Positions 36,919 through 44,987 of a stretch of DNA of 64,000 nt are shown in pieces. Position 1 is the first letter of the stretch; each line of letters begins with the position of its first letter. The notes beneath the pieces were generated by a model. That model was not told the origin of the DNA, did no database searches, and was given only the letters and a program-made list of their open reading frames with translations. The stretch spans positions 1 to 64,000 of the forward strand of contig NZ_JAAGWH010000015.1 of assembly GCF_010682105.1 (NCBI RefSeq), in the 5' to 3' direction. This stretch comes from Modestobacter muralis. Its GTDB lineage: Bacteria > Actinomycetota > Actinomycetes > Mycobacteriales > Geodermatophilaceae. The position numbers and the translations under genes are program-made.

Positions 36919-38784
36919 ATGCCGACGTCCGTCACCATGCCCGCCCTGGGCGAGAGCGTCACCGAGGGCACGGTCACCCGTTGGTTGAAGCAGGAGGGTG
37001 ACCAGGTCGAGGTCGACGAGCCCCTCCTGGAGGTCTCCACCGACAAGGTCGACACGGAGATCCCCTCCCCCGCCGCCGGTGTGCTCACCAAGATCGTCGT
37101 CGCGGAGGACGAGACCGTCGAGGTCGGCGCCGAGCTGGCGGTGATCGGCGGCGGTGACGACGCCGCTCCCGCCGCTCCGGCGCAGGAGGAGGCCCCGGCC
37201 GAGGCGGCCCCGGCACAGGAGGAGGCGCCCGCGGCTCCCGCCCCGGCCGCCGAGGCACCGGCTGCGCCGGCGGCCGAGGCCCCGGCCCAGGACGGCGGCA
37301 GCGGCTCGGGCGGCGGCGAGGGCACCGCGGTGACCATGCCGGCGCTCGGCGAGAGCGTCACCGAGGGCACCGTCACCCGCTGGCTCAAGGCCGTGGGCGA
37401 CGAGGTCACCGCCGACGAGCCGCTGCTGGAGGTGTCCACCGACAAGGTCGACACCGAGATCCCCGCACCGGTGTCGGGCACCCTGCTGTCGATCACGGTG
37501 AACGAGGACGAGACCGTCGAGGTCGGCGCCGAGCTCGCCGTCATCGGCGTCGCCGGCAGCGCGCCCGCCGCAGCACCGGCCACCCCGGCCCCGGCGGCTG
37601 CCCCCGCCCCGGCCGCCGAGGAGCCGCTGCCCTCCGCTCCGAAGACCGACGCCCCGGCGCCCGCGCCGCAGGAGGTCTCCCCGACCCCCGTCGAGGCCAA
37701 CACCAGCACCGGCCAGCCCGGCGCCGACTACGGCTCCGGCGGCGTGATGCCGACCACGTCCCCCACCGACAACCCCTCGCCCGCCGAGGCCGTCGCCCCC
37801 GCCTCGCGCCCGGCGGCAGCTCCCGCGCCCGAGGGCTCTGGCGCCTACGTGACCCCGCTGGTGCGCCGCCTGGCCGCCGAGCAGGGCGTCGACCTGTCCA
37901 CGGTCGAGGGCACCGGTGTCGGTGGCCGGATCCGCAAGCAGGACGTGCTGGCCGCCGCCGAGGCGACCAAGGCCGCCGCAGCCACCCCGGCCCCGGCCGC
38001 GGCTGCCGCCCCGTCGGCGACCCGCACCCCCTCGCCGGCCGCCACGTCCAGCTCCGCACTGCGCGGGCGCACCGAGAAGCTCTCCCGGCTGCGCACGGTC
38101 ATCGCCAAGCGGATGCTCGAGTCGCTGCAGGTCAGTGCCCAGCTGACCACCGTCGTGGAGGTCGACGTCACCCGGATCGCGCGCCTGCGCGACCAGGCGA
38201 AGAACGACTTCGTCAGCCGCGAGGGCGTCAAGCTGTCGTTCCTGCCGTTCTTCGCCAAGGCCGCGATCGAGGCGCTCAAGGAGCACCCGGTCGTCAACTC
38301 CTCGGTCGACCTCGAGGCCGGCACGGTCACCTACCACGACAGCGAGAACCTCGGCATCGCCGTCGACACCGAGCGCGGGCTGCTCGTCCCGGTCATCCAC
38401 GGCGCGGGCGACCTCAACATCCCGGGCCTGGCGCGCAAGATCGCCGACCTCGCGGAGCGCACCCGGATCAACAAGATCACGCCGGACGAGCTGGGTGGCG
38501 GCACCTTCACGCTGACCAACACCGGCAGCCGGGGCGCGCTGTTCGACACACCGATCATCAACCAGCCGCAGGTCGCCATCCTGGGCCTCGGCGCGGTGGT
38601 GAAGCGGCCGGTCGTGGTCAAGGACGCCGACCTCGGCGAGGTGGTGGCCGTGCGCTCGATGGTCTACCTGGCCCTCAGCTACGACCATCGGATCGTCGAC
38701 GGCGCCGACGCCGCCCGCTTCCTGGTCACCATGAAGGACCGCCTCGAGGCCGGCCAGTTCTCCGGCGACCTCGGCCTCGCCTGA
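36919..38784 (+). CDS. sucB: Dihydrolipoamide succinyl/acetyltransferase (E2), two lipoyl domains
   Basis: E2 core of a 2-oxo acid dehydrogenase complex; the actinobacterial protein (Rv2215, DlaT) serves pyruvate and 2-oxoglutarate dehydrogenases. The 621-residue protein has two lipoyl domains with lipoyl-lysines K43 and K176 (STDKVDTE), Ala/Pro linkers, a peripheral subunit-binding domain ([16 protein letters not shown]) and the catalytic domain with H590 and D594 (YDHRIVDG). ATG 36919 has GAGGAG about 11 bases upstream. The lipoate genes lipB and lipA are in the same window. SucB versus DlaT naming is a matter of convention. Confidence 0.92.
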   Translation: MPTSVTMPALGESVTEGTVTRWLKQEGDQVEVDEPLLEVSTDKVDTEIPSPAAGVLTKIVVAEDETVEVGAELAVIGGGDDAAPAAPAQEEAPAEAAPAQEEAPAAPAPAAEAPAAPAAEAPAQDGGSGSGGGEGTAVTMPALGESVTEGTVTRWLKAVGDEVTADEPLLEVSTDKVDTEIPAPVSGTLLSITVNEDETVEVGAELAVIGVAGSAPAAAPATPAPAAAPAPAAEEPLPSAPKTDAPAPAPQEVSPTPVEANTSTGQPGADYGSGGVMPTTSPTDNPSPAEAVAPASRPAAAPAPEGSGAYVTPLVRRLAAEQGVDLSTVEGTGVGGRIRKQDVLAAAEATKAAAATPAPAAAAAPSATRTPSPAATSSSALRGRTEKLSRLRTVIAKRMLESLQVSAQLTTVVEVDVTRIARLRDQAKNDFVSREGVKLSFLPFFAKAAIEALKEHPVVNSSVDLEAGTVTYHDSENLGIAVDTERGLLVPVIHGAGDLNIPGLARKIADLAERTRINKITPDELGGGTFTLTNTGSRGALFDTPIINQPQVAILGLGAVVKRPVVVKDADLGEVVAVRSMVYLALSYDHRIVDGADAARFLVTMKDRLEAGQFSGDLGLA

Positions 38785-38786
38785 CA

Positions 38787-38842
38787 AAGGACCCCGTCCT
38801 CCTCACCCTTCGCACGCTCAGGGCGAGCCTCTGGACGGGGCC
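38787..38842 (+). repeat. Dispersed hairpin repeat after sucB
   Basis: AAGGACCCCGTCCTCCTCA begins 3 bases after the stop and ends TGGACGGGGCC, which is complementary to the first arm. Close to consensus. Confidence 0.75.
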
Positions 38843-38843
38843 A

Positions 38844-38873
38844 CGAGGGCCCCGGCACCTGCCGGGGCCCTCG
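38844..38873 (+). terminator. 14-bp hairpin after sucB
   Basis: CGAGGGCCCCGGCA pairs perfectly with TGCCGGGGCCCTCG around CC, directly following the dispersed repeat. Confidence 0.8.
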
Positions 38874-38927
38874 GCATCTCCCCGGCCGTCGAGCCGGTCC
38901 GTGCGCCGCCACCGCTGGGAGAGCACG

Positions 38928-39833
38928 ATGAAGATCGCCGTGACCGGGTCCTCCGGCCTCATCGGGTCGGCACTCGTCCCGCTGCTGGTCGCCGACGGGC
39001 ACGAGGTGCTGCGCCTGGTGCGCCGCACCCCACGGACCGCCGACGAGCACCGCTGGGAACCCGCCCACCACCGACTCCCCCCGGGGCTGTTCGACGACGT
39101 CGACGCGGTCGTCAACCTGGCCGGGGTCGGCGTGGCCGAGCACCGCTGGACCGCGGCGCACAAGCAGGCCGTGCTCAGCAGCCGGGTCGACGCCACCACC
39201 ACCGTCAGCGAGGCGCTCGCCGCAGCGGCCGCGGCCGACCCGGACCGGGAGCGGGTCCTGCTGTCGGCCTCGGCGGTCGGCTACTACGGCGACACCGGCG
39301 ACCGGGTCGCCGAGGAGAGCGCCCCGGCCGGCTCGGACTTCCTCGCCGACGTCTGCGTCGCGTGGGAGGCGGTCACCGCCCCGGCCGCGGACGCCGGCAT
39401 CCGGGTGGCCACCCTGCGCACAGGGCTGGTGCTCGCCCGCGGCGGACTGCTGGGCCGGCTGGCCCCGCTGTTCAAGCTCGGGGTGGGCGGCAGGCTCGGC
39501 AACGGTCGCCAGTACATGCCGTGGATCAGCCTGGCCGACGAGGTCGACGCGATCCGGTTCCTGCTGACCGCACCGGTGTCCGGCCCGGTGAACCTGACGG
39601 CCCTCACCCCGGTCACCAACGCGGAGTTCACTGCTGCACTGGCCGACGTGGTGCACCGGCCGGCGCTGCTGACCGTGCCGGGCATCGCCCTGCAGGTGGT
39701 GCTGGGTGAGTTCGCCCGGGTCGGCGCGCTGGCCGGTCAGCGCGCGGTGCCGGCGGCGCTGGAAGCTGCCGGCTTCCGTTTCTCCGTTCCCGACCTGCGG
39801 GTCGCCCTCGCCCAGGCACTCGCCAAGGGCTGA
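38928..39833 (+). CDS. TIGR01777-family epimerase-like protein
   Basis: A 301-residue protein of the extended short-chain dehydrogenase family TIGR01777 (SulA/YfcH-like, Rv2216). The nucleotide-binding motif is GSSGLIGSAL at the N-terminus, followed by VNLAGVGVAEHRWT and the YYG active-site region in SAVGYYGDTGD. The substrate is not known for this family. ATG 38928 has GGGAGAG 5 bases upstream. It lies between sucB and lipB in mycobacteria too, here separated from lipB by three inserted genes. Confidence 0.88.
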   Translation: MKIAVTGSSGLIGSALVPLLVADGHEVLRLVRRTPRTADEHRWEPAHHRLPPGLFDDVDAVVNLAGVGVAEHRWTAAHKQAVLSSRVDATTTVSEALAAAAAADPDRERVLLSASAVGYYGDTGDRVAEESAPAGSDFLADVCVAWEAVTAPAADAGIRVATLRTGLVLARGGLLGRLAPLFKLGVGGRLGNGRQYMPWISLADEVDAIRFLLTAPVSGPVNLTALTPVTNAEFTAALADVVHRPALLTVPGIALQVVLGEFARVGALAGQRAVPAALEAAGFRFSVPDLRVALAQALAKG

Positions 39834-39862
39834 GCCCGCCGCACCGGACGACTCCGGGCTGG

Positions 39863-41773
39863 TCACCCGTCGGTCACCAGCCCGCCCTCGGCGATCCGCC
39901 AGCCGTCGGGGGTGCGGGTGAGCACCAGCTCCACCCGGGCGTCCCCACGCCCGGGCACGAGCTCCGTGTCGTCCGTGAGCTCACCGGTGCCCCGAGCCGG
40001 CACCCCCGTCCGGTAGGCCGGGAGCGCGTCGACCAGCAGCACCCGCACCCGGCCCGGTGACTCCTCCGTCACCGAGACCACCTCGCGCAGCAGCGGGGTG
40101 AACCCCTCCACCACCCGCCCGGCCGTGCGCAGCGCGGTCAGCTGCTGGGCGTCCCGGGCGAGCAGCGGGCTGCCCGGGGCGTGGACGGTGGCCAGCACGG
40201 CCGGGTCGGCGGGTGCGGCGAAGGCGGCTGCCCGGCGCTGGTAGAGCTCACCGACCACGCCGGCCCAGGCGTCCACGTCGGCCGGCGTCTCGGTACGGTC
40301 GGCGGCCGGCGGGAGCGGCGGCGCGGGCGGCGGCGTGGGAGACGGCGGTGCCGTGGCCGACCCGGTCGCCGGTGACGGGGCCGGCTGAGCGGGGACGGCC
40401 TCGGACACCTCGACTGCAGCGTCCCCCGGTGGCCCGGCGGTGGCGTCCCCGCGCGCCCCCGCGGCTGCGTCGCCCGGAGCTGCGTCGCCCGCGGCCGCGT
40501 CCCGCGAGGCCGCGCCTCCACGGGGACCCCCGGCCGACCCCTGCGAGCCTGGCGAGTCGTCGATCGGCGACCCCGGGGAGCCGGATGGCGACCCTGACGG
40601 GGAGGCCGACGTTGCCACGTCCGTCGGGGCGGGCCCGGCCACCGCGGCCGGTACCGGCTCCCCCGCGCTCCCCCAGCTGGAGCCCAACCAGGCCGCACCC
40701 CCCAGGGCACCGCCAACCGCAAGCACCACCGCGACCCCCGTGGCCGAGCGGCGGACCAGCGCGCGGAGCTGCCCGTCCACCCCCGACCGCTCGGTCAACC
40801 AACCCCGCGCCCGCACCAGCCGGCTGTCCGGAGCAGCCGCAGCGTGCGCCGCCCGCGGCCGCTGACCCGGCACCTGGTGGGTCAGCTCGGTGCGCGGTCC
40901 GCGACCGGTGACGGCCAGCTCGGTGTCGGGGACCCCTGCCACCGGCAGCCGCACCGGCTCGGGCCGGCACGCGTGCCGCAGGTCCAGGGCGAACGCGGCC
41001 GCCGACCCGCGCTCGTGCGGCTCCTCCGACAGCCCGCGCAGCACCACCCGGACCAGCTCCTCCGGCGCCTCCGGGGCGAGCAGGGCGAGATCGGGCAGTT
41101 GTCCGGTGGCGGCGACGGTGAGCGTGCCGCCGGGGTCGGCGGCGTTCCACGGCGCGACGCCGGTGAGGGCGTGGAAGGCCGCGGCCGCCACCCCGAAGAC
41201 GTCGGAGGCCGGACCCGGCGCACCGCCACGGGCGACCACCGGGTCGACGTAGGGCGGGGTCACCTCCGCCCGTGCGGTGTTCCCGACCAGCCGGGCGGTG
41301 CCCAGGTCGGTGAGCACCGGCCGGCCCTCGGCGGTGAAGACGATGTTGCCCGGCGAGAGGTCACCGTGCACGACGCCGCGGTCGTGGGCGTGGGCCAGCG
41401 CGGCGGCGATCGGGGCGACCGTAGTCACCACCTCCCCCGGCCGCAACCGCCCCCGCCGGGCGAGCAGGGCCGCCAGGCTGCCGCCCTCGAGCAGGTCCAG
41501 CACCAGCGCCACCTGGGCCGGCGCACCGCGCACCTCGCGGCGGACGACCTCGTGGAGGCGGACCAGGTGCGGGTGGTCCAACTCCCCCAGCAGCACCGCC
41601 TCCCGCTCCTGCCGCTCGGGGTCGCCGCGGACGAGCACCTTCACCGCGACCGCGGGCCCGCCGGAGCGGGGACGGGCCCGCCAGACCTGGCCGGAGCCCC
41701 CACGGCCGAGCAGCTCCTCCAGCACGAGTCCGGGCACGACGGGGGCCGCGGTCGGGACGGGCTGCGCAGGCAT
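39863..41773 (-). CDS. Membrane Ser/Thr protein kinase with atypical motifs
   Basis: A 636-residue receptor-like kinase. The kinase domain spans about residues 15-265: glycine loop LGRGGSGQVW, ATP lysine K45, catalytic loop HGDLSPGN (D138, N143) and metal-binding DLG (D156) in place of the usual HRD and DFG. A single membrane helix lies at about 345-364. The outside part has a long Ser/Pro/Gly/Ala/Asp-rich linker with GDAA repeats, then a C-terminal domain of about 130 residues (AWAGVVGELYQRRAAAF to the end) that may bind a ligand. ATG 41773 follows TACGGT by 7 bases. All catalytic residues are present, so it is probably active. Confidence 0.82.
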   Translation of the reverse strand: MPAQPVPTAAPVVPGLVLEELLGRGGSGQVWRARPRSGGPAVAVKVLVRGDPERQEREAVLLGELDHPHLVRLHEVVRREVRGAPAQVALVLDLLEGGSLAALLARRGRLRPGEVVTTVAPIAAALAHAHDRGVVHGDLSPGNIVFTAEGRPVLTDLGTARLVGNTARAEVTPPYVDPVVARGGAPGPASDVFGVAAAAFHALTGVAPWNAADPGGTLTVAATGQLPDLALLAPEAPEELVRVVLRGLSEEPHERGSAAAFALDLRHACRPEPVRLPVAGVPDTELAVTGRGPRTELTHQVPGQRPRAAHAAAAPDSRLVRARGWLTERSGVDGQLRALVRRSATGVAVVLAVGGALGGAAWLGSSWGSAGEPVPAAVAGPAPTDVATSASPSGSPSGSPGSPIDDSPGSQGSAGGPRGGAASRDAAAGDAAPGDAAAGARGDATAGPPGDAAVEVSEAVPAQPAPSPATGSATAPPSPTPPPAPPLPPAADRTETPADVDAWAGVVGELYQRRAAAFAAPADPAVLATVHAPGSPLLARDAQQLTALRTAGRVVEGFTPLLREVVSVTEESPGRVRVLLVDALPAYRTGVPARGTGELTDDTELVPGRGDARVELVLTRTPDGWRIAEGGLVTDG

Positions 41774-41892
41774 GCCGGGGACCGTAGGCGTTCCGGCGGC
41801 CACCGCGCCGGCGCTGTCCACAGGCTGCCGCTCCGTCCACGGGCCGGGCTCCCCGCGGGACAGCGCCGGCCCCCAGCGCCTACGTTCGGGGC

Positions 41893-43149
41893 ATGACCCT
41901 GCCTTCACGCGCCGAGGTCGTCGTGGTCGGCGCCGGCCTGGCCGGGCTGTCGGCCGCGACCCGGCTGGCCGCCGCCGGCCGCGACGTCCACCTGGTCGAC
42001 GCAGCCGGCCACGTCGGCGGGCGGCTGACCACGACCCGGGTCGACGGGTTCACCGTCGACCGGGGCTTCCAGGTGCTCAACACCGGCTACCCGCGGGTCG
42101 CCGACCTGGACCTGGACGCGCTGGACATGGGCTGGTTCTGGACCGGGGCGGTCGTGCAGGGGGACAGCGGCCCGCACCGCGTCGTCGACCCGCGCCAGCA
42201 CCTCGGCGCACTGCTGGACACGGTCCGGGCACCGATCGGCGGGCTGCCCCGGAAAGCGGCGCTGGCCGCCTTCTCCGCCCGGGCGGGCTACCTCCCGGTG
42301 TCCCGGCTGCTGGCGGCCCCCGAGCGGACCGCCGAGGAGGCCCTGCGCGCCGCCGGGGTGGGTGAGCAGGCCCTGGAGACGTTCCTGCGCCCGTTCCTGT
42401 CCGGGGTGCTGCTGGAGGACCGGCTGACGACCTCCAGCCGCTACCTCGACCTGGTCTGGCGCAGCTTAGTCCGCGGCCGGGTCGGGCTCCCCGCCGCGGG
42501 GATGCAGTCCGTCGGCCAGCAGCTGGCCGATCGGCTGCCGGCCGGGCACGTGCACCTGGGGGTCCGCGTCACCGCCGTCGACGGCCGCTCGGTGCGCACC
42601 GCCACCGGGACGACGACGGCCGATGCCGTCGTGGTCGCCACCGACCCCGACACCGCCACCGGCCTGCTCCCCGGTCTCGGGGCCTCCGCACCCCGGCAGG
42701 TCACCACCCACCTGCACGTGCTGCCGGCCTCCCCCTGGCCGGCACCGCTCATCGTGCTCGGGCGGCCCGGCGGCCACCTGGTCAACACCGTCGTGGTCTC
42801 CGACGCCCAGCCCGCCTACAGCCCCGACCGGCGGGCGCTGGTGGCCAGCTCCACCCTCCAGCCCACCCGGGAGGCCGACGTCCGTGCCGAGATCGCCCGC
42901 GCGCACGGAGTGGGACCCGGGGACCTCGACCACCTGACCAGCGTGACCGTGACCGGCGCGCAGCCGGCGGCGACCGTCCCGCTGCAGCACCGCCGACCGG
43001 TCGACCTGGGCGAGGGCCTGTTCGTCTGCGGCGACCACCGGGACACCCCGTCCATCCAGGGCGCCATGGCCAGCGGTGCCCGCACCGCCCGCGCCGTCCT
43101 GCGCCGGCTGACGGCGAGCACGGCACCCGTGCCGGGAAACGAGGGCTGA
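41893..43149 (+). CDS. FAD-dependent amine oxidase / phytoene-desaturase-like oxidoreductase
   Basis: A 418-residue flavoprotein. The dinucleotide motif [16 protein letters not shown] is at the N-terminus, followed by GHVGGRLTT and DRGFQVLNTGYP, and the C-terminal FAD motif reads LGEGLFVCGDHRDTPSIQGAMASG (key G and D). This is the protoporphyrinogen oxidase/carotenoid desaturase/monoamine oxidase superfamily; the substrate is not evident. ATG 41893 follows TACGTT by 6 bases, so both this gene and the divergent kinase are predicted to be leaderless. Confidence 0.85.
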   Translation: MTLPSRAEVVVVGAGLAGLSAATRLAAAGRDVHLVDAAGHVGGRLTTTRVDGFTVDRGFQVLNTGYPRVADLDLDALDMGWFWTGAVVQGDSGPHRVVDPRQHLGALLDTVRAPIGGLPRKAALAAFSARAGYLPVSRLLAAPERTAEEALRAAGVGEQALETFLRPFLSGVLLEDRLTTSSRYLDLVWRSLVRGRVGLPAAGMQSVGQQLADRLPAGHVHLGVRVTAVDGRSVRTATGTTTADAVVVATDPDTATGLLPGLGASAPRQVTTHLHVLPASPWPAPLIVLGRPGGHLVNTVVVSDAQPAYSPDRRALVASSTLQPTREADVRAEIARAHGVGPGDLDHLTSVTVTGAQPAATVPLQHRRPVDLGEGLFVCGDHRDTPSIQGAMASGARTARAVLRRLTASTAPVPGNEG

Positions 43150-43228
43150 GGGCCGCGACCGCACCGGACGGTCGGCACCTCCCCCGCGAGCGCGCGGAGG
43201 TCGGCGGGCGCACGGGTAGGTTCGCCCC

Positions 43229-43963
43229 GTGCCTGCTGCCGCACCGACGATCCTGGCCACCAGCATGGGCTTCCACGCCCGCGGTCGCGGTCCGTACGAC
43301 GCGGCGCCGGGACCGGTCGTCGACCTGGCGGTCGAGCTCGCCGGCAGTCCGGAGCAGCCGCGGATCACCTACCTGGGCACCGCCACCGGCGACGACCCGG
43401 CGCGGGTGGCGAGCTTCTACGGCGCCTTCGCCGGCAGCGCCGTCCGGGCCTCGCACCTGAGCCTGTTCCCCATGCCGACCGTCGCCGACGTGCGCGCGCA
43501 CCTGCTGGCCCAGGACGTCGTCTGGGTGGGCGGCGGCAGCGTCGCCGCCCTGCTCGCGGTCTGGCGGGTGCACGGGCTGGACGAGGTGTTCCGGGAGGCA
43601 TGGCAGGCCCGGGTCGTGCTGGCCGGGGTGTCGGCCGGGTCGCTGTGCTGGCACGCCGGGGGCACCACGGACTCCTTCGGCCCCGACCTGCGGCCGGTGA
43701 CGAACGGCCTCGCGCTGCTGCCGCACTCCAACGGCGTCCACCACGACTCCGAGCCCCAGCGCCGGCCCGCGTACCACCGCCTGGTCGCCGAGGGCGTGCT
43801 GCCCGCCGGGTACGCCACCGACGACGGCGTGGGACTGGTCTACCGCGGCACCGAGCTGGTCGAGGCGGTGTCCGACCGCCCCGGCGCGAGCGCGTACCGG
43901 GTCGAGCGCGGCAGCGACGGGCAGGCCGTGGAGACACCGGTCCGCCCCCGTCGGCTGGCCTGA
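43229..43963 (+). CDS. Peptidase E (S51 family)
   Basis: A 244-residue cytoplasmic serine peptidase related to aspartyl dipeptidase and cyanophycinase. The nucleophile motif is GVSAGS with S135, preceded by the conserved [13 protein letters not shown] strand. Family members cleave Asp-X dipeptides or similar peptides; the exact substrate is uncertain. GTG 43229 follows TAGGTT by 6 bases, a leaderless signature. It stands between the flavoprotein and lipB with gaps of about 80 bases. Confidence 0.82.
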   Translation: MPAAAPTILATSMGFHARGRGPYDAAPGPVVDLAVELAGSPEQPRITYLGTATGDDPARVASFYGAFAGSAVRASHLSLFPMPTVADVRAHLLAQDVVWVGGGSVAALLAVWRVHGLDEVFREAWQARVVLAGVSAGSLCWHAGGTTDSFGPDLRPVTNGLALLPHSNGVHHDSEPQRRPAYHRLVAEGVLPAGYATDDGVGLVYRGTELVEAVSDRPGASAYRVERGSDGQAVETPVRPRRLA

Positions 43964-43967
43964 TCGG

Positions 43968-44025
43968 CGCCCTCCCGAGGGGCGTCAGGAGCTCACGAGG
44001 GACGAGGGGGACGGAGCCGGACGAG
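43968..44025 (-). repeat. Degenerate hairpin repeat, minus orientation
   Basis: The segment GCGAGGG-like CACGAGGGACGAGGGGGACG matches the reverse complement of the dispersed repeat, 5 bases after the peptidase E stop. It is among the most diverged copies. Confidence 0.45.
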
Positions 44026-44042
44026 GCATAGGCTGTCGAGTC

Positions 44043-44687
44043 ATGAGCGAGCTGGCGGTGGTGCGGGCGGGGCTGGTCCCCTACGAGCAGGCGTGGGCGC
44101 AGCAGCGCGAGGTGCACGAGCAGCGGGTGGCCGGCACCGGCCCGGACACCCTGCTGCTGCTGGAGCACCCGCCGGTCTACACCGCCGGCAAGCGCACCCT
44201 GCCGCACGAGCGGCCCTTCGACGGCACCCCCGTCATCGAGGTCGACCGCGGCGGCAAGATCACCTGGCACGGCCCGGGTCAGCTGGTCGGCTACCCGATC
44301 GTGCAGCTGGCCGACCCGGTCGACGTCGTCGCGCACGTCCGCCGGCTGGAGCTCGCCCTGATGGAGGTCTGCGCCGGCTTCGGGCTGGCCACGTCGCAGG
44401 TCGAGGGCCGCAGCGGGGTCTGGGTGCTGGCCGACGAGCGGGGGCCCGACCGCAAGGTGGCCGCGATCGGGGTCCGGGTGGCCCGCGGGGTGACCATGCA
44501 CGGCTTCGCGCTCAACTGCGACCCCGACATGACCGCCTTCGGCAACATGGTCCCGTGCGGCATCCCCGACGCCGGGGCGACTTCGCTGACCGCCGAGCTC
44601 GGCCGGGACGTGCCGGTCGCCGAGGCCATCGCGCCGGTCGAGGCCGCGATGCGCCGCGTGCTCACCAGCACCGCCGTCCCCGCCTGA
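44043..44687 (+). CDS. lipB: Octanoyl-[ACP]:protein octanoyltransferase
   Basis: Moves octanoyl groups from acyl carrier protein to lipoyl domains, the first step of lipoate synthesis. The 214-residue protein has the family motifs [30 protein letters not shown], the catalytic Lys in KVAAIGVRV and Cys in [14 protein letters not shown] 44043 follows TAGGCT by 8 bases, so it is probably leaderless. Normally next to lipA; here leuS and four other coding units intervene before lipA at 52222. Its product is used by SucB. Confidence 0.93.
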   Translation: MSELAVVRAGLVPYEQAWAQQREVHEQRVAGTGPDTLLLLEHPPVYTAGKRTLPHERPFDGTPVIEVDRGGKITWHGPGQLVGYPIVQLADPVDVVAHVRRLELALMEVCAGFGLATSQVEGRSGVWVLADERGPDRKVAAIGVRVARGVTMHGFALNCDPDMTAFGNMVPCGIPDAGATSLTAELGRDVPVAEAIAPVEAAMRRVLTSTAVPA

Positions 44688-44759
44688 CCTCACGTCCCAC
44701 GCCGGGCGGACGTGGCCTGGGCGGCGCCTCAGTGCGCTGGCGACGTCCTCCTGCAGCAG

Positions 44760-44828
44760 AGGCACTCCTCCCGCACCAGCGTCGGTGCGGGAGGAGTGCC
44801 TGTGATCAGGTCACCTGGTCCACGTCCG
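44760..44828 (+). repeat. Long hairpin element, copy 1
   Basis: AGGCACTCCTCCCGCACC (44760-44777) pairs over 18 bases with 44784-44801 around the loop AGCGTC. It is followed by TGATCAGGTCACCTGGTCCA and CGTCCGG. The same arrangement recurs about 106 bases downstream with a different outer stem. Confidence 0.8.
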
Positions 44829-44865
44829 GTACCCCGACCTCACGGACCGGCGTCCCCCTGCACCG

Positions 44866-44936
44866 ACGGCTGTCCCCCCGCACCAGCGTTGGTGCGGGGG
44901 GACAGCCGTGGATCAGGTCACCTGATCCACGTCCGG
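44866..44936 (+). repeat. Long hairpin element, copy 2
   Basis: ACGGCTGTCCCCCCGCACC (44866-44884) pairs over 19 bases with 44891-44909 around AGCGTT. The following TGGATCAGGT-C-ACCTGATCCA is itself a palindrome, then ACGTCCGG. It lies between convergent lipB and leuS and would terminate both; the 40 bases on either side hold nothing else recognisable. Confidence 0.8.
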
Positions 44937-44987
44937 CAGCCGACCCCCGCACGGGGCCCGCCAGGAGCGGCGCGTGGAGGGGCTCCC

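Noticed and set aside
35005-38787. Very long minus-strand open frame opposite lpd and sucB
   Set aside because: Shadow of two well-supported plus-strand genes; Gly/Arg/Asp-rich, no motifs and no ribosome binding site.
44760-44936. Insertion-sequence ends or tRNA-like genes in the twin hairpins
   Set aside because: No transposase remnant, no target duplication and no cloverleaf; simple long hairpins explain the sequence.
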